A DNA stretch of 12,983 nucleotides from Microbacteriaceae bacterium. GTDB taxonomy: Bacteria > Actinomycetota > Actinomycetes > Actinomycetales > Microbacteriaceae. The notes under the pieces are model-generated. The model was given only the letters and a program-made list of their open reading frames with translations. It was not told the DNA's origin and searched no databases. The translations under genes and the position numbers were made by a program. Shown here in pieces: positions 7,101 to 11,311 of this stretch (the first letter of the stretch is position 1; every line of letters starts with the position of its first letter). Location: assembly GCA_022701925.1 (NCBI GenBank), contig JAKONM010000261.1, positions 1 through 12,983 of the forward strand. The letters are read 5' to 3'.

Positions 7101-7562
7101 GTTCAGGTTCAGGCGGACCCCGCGGGCGCGGATGCGCGCGATGGAGCGGCCGAGCCGCCGCGGAGTGGCGTCGATCACCAGGTGGTCGACCATGCGCCGC
7201 AGGGCGAACCGCGCCGCCGGCACGACCAGCCAGGGCAGCAGCGGCGCCGTGAGCCCGCCGAGGCGCACGGCCAGGCGCAGCGGCAGCGGCAGGAAGCGGG
7301 GCACGTCGGGGGCGATGGCGGACAGGCGCCGGGCCGCCGCCCGCAGGTCCTCCGGCCGCACGACGCCGTCGACGAATCCGGTGGTGAAGGCGAGGCCCTT
7401 CGGATCGCGCAGCACGCCGGCCAGACGGGTCGCCGCCGGGTCCGCCGGGGTCTCCGCGGCGCGGTGCAGCCACTGCCGCACCAGCTCCTCGACGCGGGCG
7501 GTCCACACGTCGACGTCCTCGACGGGGAGGGGCAGCACGGGGCGTTCGACGGTTCCGCTCAT
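4149..7562 (-). CDS. putA: Bifunctional proline dehydrogenase / L-glutamate-gamma-semialdehyde dehydrogenase (PutA)
   Basis: The 1137-aa enzyme oxidises proline to P5C with FAD, then glutamate semialdehyde to glutamate with NAD+. The proline-dehydrogenase barrel spans about residues 145-455: NLLGEAVLG (154-162), YVSIKVSA (184-191), RLVKGANLPMERVEA (293-307) and YLVRRLEE (412-419), whose Arg416/417 pair corresponds to the proline-carboxylate-binding arginines of E. coli PutA. The aldehyde-dehydrogenase part (about 520-945) has APPWNFP (615-621), LTGAWETA (693-700), general base Glu715 in LAETSGKN and nucleophile Cys749 in GHAGQKCSAAS. A C-terminal extension ends in the conserved-type motif ITAHRFGTPNHLTDALI, as in large PutAs carrying an ALDH-like tail domain. 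There is no ribbon-helix-helix domain at the N-terminus (MSGTVERPVL), so it should not be a DNA-binding autorepressor; the divergent LysR gene is the likely regulator. The ATG lacks a spaced Shine-Dalgarno and may be leaderless. Confidence 0.97.
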   Translation of the reverse strand: MSGTVERPVLPLPVEDVDVWTARVEELVRQWLHRAAETPADPAATRLAGVLRDPKGLAFTTGFVDGVVRPEDLRAAARRLSAIAPDVPRFLPLPLRLAVRLGGLTAPLLPWLVVPAARFALRRMVDHLVIDATPRRLGRSIARIRARGVRLNLNLLGEAVLGRKEADRRLAGTLALIERTDVDYVSIKVSAAVAPHATWAFDAAVDDVVQRLRPLYAAAQRRGTFINLDMEEYKDLDLTIAVFTRLLDEPELLAYRGGIVLQAYLPDALVAMQGLQEWSAARRARGGAGIKVRLVKGANLPMERVEAALHDWPLATWHEKVESDTHYKRVLDWALTPERVDAVQVGVAGHNLFDVAHAWLLAGERGVRDGVEFEMLLGMATGQAEAVRRDVGGLLVYTPVVHPREFDVAIAYLVRRLEEGASADNFMSSVFDLATHRELFDRERDRFTASLRALGDAVPDRHRVPREDREHRDGEPFVNAVDTDPSVPQHRAAVSALLDRARTSALGERTLAEHVVTDAEALQRILVDARSAGEAWGRRPASERAAVLQRAGDALAAAREELIEVMVSEAAKTVDQADPEVSEAVDFARWYADRAPELEQVPGARFTPAALTLVAPPWNFPVAIPAGGVLAALAAGSAVVLKPAGPASRCGAVLAEVLWRAGVPRDVLALVQVDEGALGERLIADPAIDRVILTGAWETARLFRDFRPDLPVLAETSGKNAMVVTPSADLDLAVKDLVQSAFGHAGQKCSAASLAILVGSVASSKRFLGQLADAVASLEVGAPWEPTTRMGPVIEPAEGKLLEGLTTLGEGERWLLEPERLDAEGRTWSPGIRTGVRRGSQFHLTEYFGPVLGLMTAETLDEAIAMQNQVAYGLTAGLQSLEPAEIGRWIDGVEAGNLYVNRGTTGAIVGRQPFGGWKRSSVGAGSKAGGPNYLIGLGAWQRIDAEQPATARLDAGVARVVQAAAGLGDAARASVSAAAMSDQAAWEQEFGRVDELADLGVERNLLRYLPVPVVVRAGGAADPADVLRVLAAAARAGASASVSLAEEPAPALASALGTLGVPVRVEPGARLSGRVRAIGVTAAELLLAAGGDPDLAVWDSPVTAAGRLELLPFLREQSVSITAHRFGTPNHLTDALI

Positions 7563-7568
7563 CCCCGC

Positions 7569-7595
7569 AGTATCCAGACCTCGACCCGTCGGCAA
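7569..7595 (-). promoter_or_regulatory. Candidate putA promoter (leaderless type)
   Basis: Read on the minus strand: TTGCCG (7595-7590), then GATACT (7574-7569), then GCGGGG and the putA ATG. GATACT lies exactly 6 nt before the A of ATG, the distance expected when transcription starts on the start codon. The 15-nt gap to TTGCCG is short; TACTGC taken as the -10 would give 17 nt. GGGG directly against ATG is too close to act as a Shine-Dalgarno. Confidence 0.5.
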
Positions 7596-7606
7596 CAGCG
7601 ATGATT

Positions 7607-7626
7607 CGTGACGAGTACTCTTCACG
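7607..7626. promoter_or_regulatory. 20-bp dyad, probable LysR operator
   Basis: CGTGACGAGTACTCTTCACG is palindromic at 18 of 20 positions, with GAGTACTC as a perfect core and CGTGA/TCACG as outer arms. Its centre is about 54 bp upstream of the putA start, a distance typical for activation by LysR-type regulators. It contains TACTCT (7616-7621), a plausible -10 for lysR, so binding here could also repress lysR. It is the only strong dyad in the divergent gap. Confidence 0.55.
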
Positions 7627-7652
7627 TCCGACGATGAGTGGCAGGTGGGCCC

Positions 7653-8537
7653 GTGTACGACGTCAAGCGCCTCCGGCTGCTTCGCGAGCTGGCCGACCGG
7701 GGCACGCTGGCGGAGGTCGCGGCCGCGCTGCACCACAGCCCCTCGTCCGTGTCCCAGCAGCTGGCCCTGCTGGAGCGGGAGGTGGGCGTGCCGCTCACGA
7801 CGGCCGCCGGGCGCGGCGTCGTGCTGACCCCCGACGGGCAGCTGCTGGCCGCCCGGGCGGGCGAGGTGCTGCGGATCCTCGAGCGGGCCGAGACCGAGAT
7901 CGCCGCCCGATCCTCGGCGGTCACCGGCGCGGTCCGGCTGGCCGTCTTCCAGTCCGCGGCGCTGGCGCTGCTGCCCCAGACGCTCGCCCGGATGTCCGCC
8001 GAGCACCCGGGCGTGCGCGTGGAGGTCGTGCAGCACGAGCCGGAGCAGGCGCTGCGGCGCACGGCGACGCGCGACTTCGACCTGGTGGTGGCCGAGCAGT
8101 ACCCGGGGCACGCGACGGCTCGGCACGTGGGGCTCGACCGCCGGCCGCTGGTCAGGGACCGCCTGCGGCTGGCCCTCCCGCCCGGCTCCGCCGAGCAGGA
8201 CATCGCCGGTACGGCCCGCCTGCCCTGGGTGATGGAGCCGCACGGCGCGGCGTCGCGGCACTGGGCGGAGCAGCGCTGCCGCGAGGCGGGGTTCGAGCCC
8301 GACGTGCGCGTCGAGTCGGCCGACCTCGAGGTGCACGTGCGCCTGGTGGAGTCCGGCAACGCGGTGGCGCTGCTGCCGGACCTGGTGTGGGCGGGGCGCA
8401 CCACCCCGGCCCGCCTGGTCGAGCTGCCCGGCTCGCCGCAGCGCGAGGTGTTCACCTCCGCGCGGGCGGCGGGAGCCGACCGGCCCGCCCTGCGCCTGCT
8501 GCGGGCCGCGCTCGAGGCGGTGGCCGCCGAGGCGTGA
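7653..8537 (+). CDS. LysR-type transcriptional regulator, likely controlling putA
   Basis: This 294-aa protein has an N-terminal winged helix-turn-helix (about residues 5-62: RLRLLRELADRGTLAEVAAALHH followed by SPSSVSQQLALLEREVG, the LysR recognition-helix signature). A linker helix (about 65-90) and a periplasmic-binding-like effector domain starting at GAVRLAVFQSAA (93-104) follow. GTG 7653 gives the usual start MYDVKRLRLL and has AGGTGG (7643-7648) 4 nt upstream; the earlier GTG at 7638 would add five unlikely residues. It is transcribed divergently from putA with 90 bp between the starts, the classic arrangement for a LysR regulator and its target. By inference it senses proline or a catabolite. 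A specific subfamily such as ArgP or PruR cannot be assigned by eye. Confidence 0.93.
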   Translation: MYDVKRLRLLRELADRGTLAEVAAALHHSPSSVSQQLALLEREVGVPLTTAAGRGVVLTPDGQLLAARAGEVLRILERAETEIAARSSAVTGAVRLAVFQSAALALLPQTLARMSAEHPGVRVEVVQHEPEQALRRTATRDFDLVVAEQYPGHATARHVGLDRRPLVRDRLRLALPPGSAEQDIAGTARLPWVMEPHGAASRHWAEQRCREAGFEPDVRVESADLEVHVRLVESGNAVALLPDLVWAGRTTPARLVELPGSPQREVFTSARAAGADRPALRLLRAALEAVAAEA

Positions 8538-8562
8538 ACGGCTCGGGCGATGGGGGTGGACA

Positions 8563-8603
8563 GCAGGAGGGGGTGCGGCCGCAGCGGCCGCACCCCCTCC
8601 TGC
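8563..8603. terminator. Bidirectional terminator between lysR and the convergent gene
   Basis: Bases 8563-8582 and 8584-8603 are perfect 20-nt reverse complements around a single A; the arms read GCAGGAGGGGGTGCGGCCGC and its complement. The hairpin lies 25 nt after the lysR stop and 8 nt after the end of the minus-strand gene. Being symmetrical, it can end both transcripts. Confidence 0.85.
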
Positions 8604-8611
8604 ACGCGGGA

Positions 8612-9289
8612 TCAGGCGGTGGGCTTGTCGCCCGTCGGCGTGATCTCCGGGTCCTCGTCGGCGACCCACAGGTCGTCGTCCGCGCGCAGCGTCTGCCAGA
8701 CGGCGTAGCCGATGCCGGCGAGCACCCCGACGCCCAGCAGGATCGCCAGGACCCCGCCGATGCCGAGGCCGCTCGAGTGACCGGTCGCCTTCGCGACGCG
8801 CTTCGACCCGTGCTTCGCGGCGTGCGAACCGGCCTTCGCCGCGACCTTGATCTTGCGCCGCGCCCGGGCGCCGGCCTTCTGGCCGTCCTTCGTCACGGCA
8901 CCCAGGCGCTTGTTCGCGTCGTGCGCCTTGTCGGCCGCCGCGGAGCCGCCGGCGCCCAGGCGCTTGCCGCCCTCCTCGGCCAGCGCCAGCGCCGCGGCCG
9001 CGGCGCTGGAGAAGGCGGGGACGACCGTGCCCTTGACGGCGTCACGTGCGGTGGATCCGACGTACCTGCCCGCGGCCTGGCCGGCCTTGGACGCCGCCTT
9101 GCCGCCGACCTTCGCCTTCGTCACCGTCGGGGCGACGCGGTCGTCGTACACGGAGCCCGCGAAGCGCTGGGCGTGAGGCAGCGCGTCGTGCGCCACGCCG
9201 TTCGCCCGGTTCAGCAGCGCCTGCTGGTCGCTCCAGAGTCGCTGCGCGTCCTTCTTCAGCCGCTTCACCTGCTTCTTCGCCGAGGCCAT
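8612..9289 (-). CDS. Lys/Ala-rich protein with a single C-terminal membrane helix
   Basis: The 225-aa product begins MASAKKQVKRLKKDAQRLW (ATG 9289-9287; AAGGACGGG lies 7-15 nt upstream). Residues 1-30 form a basic amphipathic segment. Residues 55-170 are rich in Ala, Lys and Gly (AKVGGKAASKAGQAAGRY; ARARRKIKVAAKAGSHAAKHGSKR), reminiscent of the Lys/Ala tails of actinobacterial nucleoid proteins. One hydrophobic helix follows (about 174-198, GLGIGGVLAILLGVGVLAGIGYAVW), then a short acidic tail RADDDLWVADEDPEITPTG. I do not recognise a named family, although tails like DLWVADEDPE occur in micrococcalean hypotheticals as I remember. It lies between tRNA-Ala and ppiA on the minus strand, the slot of the membrane-protein gene Rv0008c in M. 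tuberculosis, but homology is not shown. It is probably a membrane-tethered, nucleic-acid- or envelope-interacting protein (inference). Confidence 0.8.
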   Translation of the reverse strand: MASAKKQVKRLKKDAQRLWSDQQALLNRANGVAHDALPHAQRFAGSVYDDRVAPTVTKAKVGGKAASKAGQAAGRYVGSTARDAVKGTVVPAFSSAAAAALALAEEGGKRLGAGGSAAADKAHDANKRLGAVTKDGQKAGARARRKIKVAAKAGSHAAKHGSKRVAKATGHSSGLGIGGVLAILLGVGVLAGIGYAVWQTLRADDDLWVADEDPEITPTGDKPTA

Positions 9290-9367
9290 CGCTTGTCCCG
9301 TCCTTCACGCGTCGTCGTGGTTCGCCGCCCGACCCGCGGGCAGCGCGTGCACAGCATCCTTCCATCG

Positions 9368-9386
9368 AGGGCGCTGCACACGCCCT
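9368..9386. promoter_or_regulatory. Small inverted repeat in the divergent gap before ppiA
   Basis: AGGGCG (9368-9373) and CGCCCT (9381-9386) flank CTGCACA. A looser repeat, GCGTGCACAGC (9345-9355) against GCTGCACACGC (9373-9383), matches 9 of 11 positions when inverted. The 175-bp gap 9290-9464 must hold the promoters of both flanking genes. These dyads could be operators, but nothing identifies a binder. Confidence 0.25.
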
Positions 9387-9452
9387 GGGAGTTCGAGCGA
9401 CGCTGCGCATGAGGGGGCGGGGGACGGACCGGGGCGGGTCGGTGCCCCCTGC

Positions 9453-9458
9453 CAGACT
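9453..9458 (+). promoter_or_regulatory. Candidate -10 element of ppiA (leaderless type)
   Basis: CAGACT ends exactly 6 nt before the ppiA ATG (CAGACT-GGAGCC-ATG). GGAG is only 2 nt from the ATG, too close for a normal Shine-Dalgarno. The spacing equals that at putA, crgA and trpG. No clear -35 is visible. Confidence 0.4.
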
Positions 9459-9464
9459 GGAGCC

Positions 9465-10004
9465 ATGCCGGACATCACCGCCACCGCCGTGCTGCACACG
9501 ACGCAGGGCGACATCAAGGTCAACCTCTACGGGCTGCACGCGCCGAAGACCGTGAAGAACTTCATCGGTCTCGCCAACGGCGAGCAGGAGTGGAAGGACC
9601 CGCGCACGGGCCGCCCCGCCGAGGGCCCCCTCTACCGCGACGTCGTCTTCCACCGCATCATCCCGAACTTCATGATCCAGGGCGGCGACCCGCTGGGCAG
9701 CGGCACCGGCGGCCCGGGCTACGAGTTCGACGACGAGATCGCGCCGGACCTGGACTTCCGCAAGCCGTACATGCTCGCCATGGCCAACGCCGGCAAGCGG
9801 GGCGGCCGCGGCACCAACGGGTCGCAGTTCTTCATCACCACCGGCGCGACCACCTGGCTGCAGGGCGCGCACACGATCTTCGGCGAGGTCGCCGACGACG
9901 AGTCCCGCAAGGTCGTCGACGCGCTCGGCTCGGTGAAGACCGACCGCTCGGACCGTCCGGTCGAGCAGCAGGTGCTGACCTCCGTCGACGTCGAGTCCGC
10001 GTAA
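9465..10004 (+). CDS. ppiA: Cyclophilin-type peptidyl-prolyl cis-trans isomerase
   Basis: This 179-aa, signal-less (cytoplasmic) cyclophilin catalyses X-Pro isomerisation in protein folding. It has the catalytic block VVFHRIIPNFMIQGGDP (residues 60-76), with Arg64, Phe69, Met70 and Gln72 matching Arg55, Phe60, Met61 and Gln63 of human CypA. NGSQFFITT (118-126) and TWLQGAHTIFGEV (130-142) follow, with Trp131 at the cyclosporin-contacting Trp121 position. An insertion at KDPRTGRPAEGPLYRD (44-59) is typical of actinobacterial forms. The position downstream of the tRNA pair matches ppiA (Rv0009) of M. tuberculosis. The rhomboid gene follows after only 5 nt and is probably co-transcribed. Confidence 0.96.
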   Translation: MPDITATAVLHTTQGDIKVNLYGLHAPKTVKNFIGLANGEQEWKDPRTGRPAEGPLYRDVVFHRIIPNFMIQGGDPLGSGTGGPGYEFDDEIAPDLDFRKPYMLAMANAGKRGGRGTNGSQFFITTGATTWLQGAHTIFGEVADDESRKVVDALGSVKTDRSDRPVEQQVLTSVDVESA

Positions 10005-10009
10005 CCCCC

Positions 10010-10750
10010 ATGACCGACGCCCGCGCCGAGCTCCGCCGACTGTGGCGGCGCTCGGCGCGGTACCGGCCCCGCACCGCGACCGGCGCGATCATCGCCGTCA
10101 CGGTCGCCGCCTACGTGCTGCAGCTGCTCAGCGCCGGGGCGATGGAGGACGCGCTGCAGTACGCGCCCGTGTACTCGCTGCCCGCCACCGGCGCCCCGTT
10201 CGAGCCGTGGCGCATGCTGACCGCGGCGCTGCTGCACCAGCCGATCTCGATCCCCGGGAACCTCATCGGGATCATCCACATCGGGTTCAACATGTACGCG
10301 CTGTGGCTGTTCGGCCGCCCGCTCGAGGGCGTCGTCGGCGCCGCCCGTCTGCTCGCGATCTACGTGCTCGGCGCGCTGGGCGGCTCGCTCGGCGTCCTCG
10401 CCGCCGCCTTCATCCCGGTGCAGGGCGTGCAGGTCGACGCCCGCACGGCGGTGATCGGCGCCTCCGGGGCGGTCTTCGCCGTGCTCGGCGCGGTGGCGGT
10501 GGTGCAGCGGCGCCTCGGCGTGGACGTGCGCTCCCTGGTGATCGTGATCGGCCTGAACCTGGCGCTCGGCCTGGTGCTGAGCGGCATCGCCTGGCAGGCG
10601 CACGTCGGCGGTCTGGTCGTCGGCGCGGTCGTGGGACAGGTCTTCATCACGAACCGCGGTCCGCGGCGGGACGCCCGGGCGCGCCTGATCGCGGGCGGGA
10701 TCGCCGGCCTGCTGGTGCTGCTGGCGCTGGTTCCCGGCCTGCTGGTCTGA
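10010..10750 (+). CDS. Rhomboid family intramembrane serine protease
   Basis: The 246-aa polytopic membrane protein shows the rhomboid signature. HIGFNMYALW (90-99) supplies the His90/Asn94 oxyanion residues, GASGAVFAVLG (150-160) the nucleophile Ser152, and AHVGGLVVG (197-205) the base His198. A hydrophilic basic N-terminus (1-24) precedes about seven hydrophobic segments, the first at about 25-42 and the last at 225-246, after the catalytic core. An Arg-containing L1-type loop region (PWRMLTAALLHQP, 66-78) is present. All catalytic residues are intact, so it should be active and cleave membrane substrates; the substrates are unknown. The ATG lies 5 nt after the ppiA stop with CCCCC and no Shine-Dalgarno before it, pointing to translational coupling to ppiA. 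Confidence 0.94.
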   Translation: MTDARAELRRLWRRSARYRPRTATGAIIAVTVAAYVLQLLSAGAMEDALQYAPVYSLPATGAPFEPWRMLTAALLHQPISIPGNLIGIIHIGFNMYALWLFGRPLEGVVGAARLLAIYVLGALGGSLGVLAAAFIPVQGVQVDARTAVIGASGAVFAVLGAVAVVQRRLGVDVRSLVIVIGLNLALGLVLSGIAWQAHVGGLVVGAVVGQVFITNRGPRRDARARLIAGGIAGLLVLLALVPGLLV

Positions 10751-10776
10751 CGCGACTCCCCAGGTACTCCACGGAG

Positions 10777-10807
10777 TTGTCCACAGCGCTCTCCACCGTG
10801 TGGAAAG
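10777..10807. promoter_or_regulatory. DnaA-box-like dyad 1 (TTGTCCACA-N13-TGTGGAAAG)
   Basis: TTGTCCACA (10777-10785) equals the actinobacterial DnaA-box consensus. The inverted partner TGTGGAAAG (10799-10807) reads CTTTCCACA on the other strand, 7 of 9 matches. The cores TCCACA and TGTGGA are 13 nt apart. The core gyrase locus nearby is consistent with an origin-proximal site. Confidence 0.5.
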
Positions 10808-10852
10808 TCCGAGGCCCGTCGTTCGGCCCCAGATCGGGTCGAGACCGGCGCG

Positions 10853-10883
10853 GCGTCCACAGGCGGGACCATCCTGTGGAGTA
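10853..10883. promoter_or_regulatory. DnaA-box-like dyad 2 (GCGTCCACA-N13-TGTGGAGTA)
   Basis: GCGTCCACA (10853-10861) and TGTGGAGTA (10875-10883, reading TACTCCACA on the minus strand) each match the DnaA-box consensus at 7 of 9. The geometry, TCCACA then 13 nt then TGTGGA, is identical to dyad 1, which lies exactly 76 bp upstream. Confidence 0.45.
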
Positions 10884-10964
10884 GGTGCGGCCCGGTTCCC
10901 ACAGGCCGCCGGGGCGTCACCGGCCGGTCATGCACCCGTCCACGTCGACGGGCGGCGTTCACCG

Positions 10965-10984
10965 CCGGTTCAGCGGCGAACCGG
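10965..10984 (-). terminator. Small hairpin at the crgA 3' end
   Basis: CCGGTTC (10965-10971) and GAACCGG (10978-10984) are perfect reverse complements around AGCGGC, starting 2 nt past the crgA stop in the crgA direction. It is close to the stop and has no U-tract, so it is a weak terminator candidate. Confidence 0.4.
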
Positions 10985-10986
10985 GA

Positions 10987-11235
10987 TCAGCGCCACCAGA
11001 GCGTCATCAGGAAGCCGATGAACGCGATGCCGAACCCGATCAGGATGTTCCAGCTCTGCTCGCCCGGGGGCAGCGGCAGCGGCCACTGCCCGCCCGAGAT
11101 GTAGAAGACGACGATCCACAGCAGGCCGAGCAGCATGAAGCCGAACATGATCGGCTTGAACCAGACGGCGTTGGGCCCGCCGGCGCCGGCCGCACGGTCC
11201 GCGCGGCGGGGGGCGGTGGAACGGACGCGAGCCAT
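10987..11235 (-). CDS. crgA: Cell division protein CrgA
   Basis: The 82-aa product has a basic N-terminus (MARVRSTAPRRADR) followed by PNAVWFKPIMFGFMLLGLLWIVVFYISGGQWPLP (residues 21-54) and SWNILIGFGIAFIGFLMTLWWR (61-82). This two-helix layout, with the NxxWFxPxMxxxMLLGLxWIVxFY-type first helix, the short P/G loop and the WN-IG-G-xxxGFxMxxxWR-type second helix, is diagnostic of CrgA. CrgA is an actinobacterial divisome membrane protein that interacts with FtsZ-ring and septal peptidoglycan proteins and helps coordinate septation. ATG 11235 gives the family's usual size; an upstream ATG at 11337 would run into trpG. A TACCAT hexamer 6 nt before the ATG suggests a leaderless mRNA. The gene is divergent from trpG with a 76-bp gap. 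Confidence 0.96.
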   Translation of the reverse strand: MARVRSTAPRRADRAAGAGGPNAVWFKPIMFGFMLLGLLWIVVFYISGGQWPLPLPPGEQSWNILIGFGIAFIGFLMTLWWR

Positions 11236-11241
11236 GGCCCG

Positions 11242-11247
11242 ATGGTA
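11242..11247 (-). promoter_or_regulatory. Candidate -10 element of crgA (leaderless type)
   Basis: On the minus strand TACCAT (11247-11242) is followed by CGGGCC and then the crgA ATG. TAxxxT with a 6-nt gap to ATG fits transcription starting at the start codon. No Shine-Dalgarno is present at a workable distance. Confidence 0.5.
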
Positions 11248-11299
11248 CCGGGCATCGACGGCCCGCACCGGAGGATCGGCGGCCCCTGCAGGCGCTCCA

Positions 11300-11305
11300 T
11301 AGGAT
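11300..11305 (+). promoter_or_regulatory. Candidate -10 element of trpG/pabA (leaderless type)
   Basis: TAGGAT is followed by GTCGCA and then GTG, the start codon of the amidotransferase gene. AGGA within the hexamer is 7 nt from the GTG and could instead be a Shine-Dalgarno, so either reading is possible. No clear -35 is seen 16-18 nt upstream. Confidence 0.45.
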
Positions 11306-11311
11306 GTCGCA

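Larger units (their letters stand above)
10751..10986. other. 236-bp non-coding gap rich in TCCAC/GTGGA motifs
   Basis: No credible gene lies between the rhomboid stop and the crgA stop. TCCAC or its complement occurs seven times: plus strand at 10768, 10780, 10792, 10856 and 10939, minus strand at 10800 and 10876. The first three are exactly 12 bp apart. The right end holds small hairpins: CCCGTC/GACGGG (10935-10952) and the crgA-proximal CCGGTTC/GAACCGG (10965-10984). Confidence 0.6.

Noticed and set aside
4170..7604. Very long open frame on the plus strand (1144 codons) antisense to putA
   Set aside because: High GC and putA's codon bias keep the opposite frame open. Its translation is Arg/Gly/His/Pro-rich with no domain, and putA on the other strand has full catalytic motifs.
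7563..8669. Upstream extension of the putA frame through the lysR gene (1506-codon version)
   Set aside because: The added ~369 residues are low-complexity and antisense to a clear LysR gene. PutA homology starts after ATG 7562.
7601..9412. Plus-strand frame of about 600 codons spanning lysR, the terminator and the Lys/Ala-rich gene
   Set aside because: It crosses a perfect terminator and two recognisable genes in other frames; its composition is that of a shadow.
9042..9872. Minus-strand frame antisense to ppiA
   Set aside because: No motif; ppiA on the plus strand is unambiguous.
10751..10986. This gap as the chromosomal oriC
   Set aside because: Actinobacterial oriC lies between dnaA and dnaN, neither of which is adjacent. 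The gap also lacks an AT-rich unwinding segment, so it is at most an accessory DnaA-binding site.
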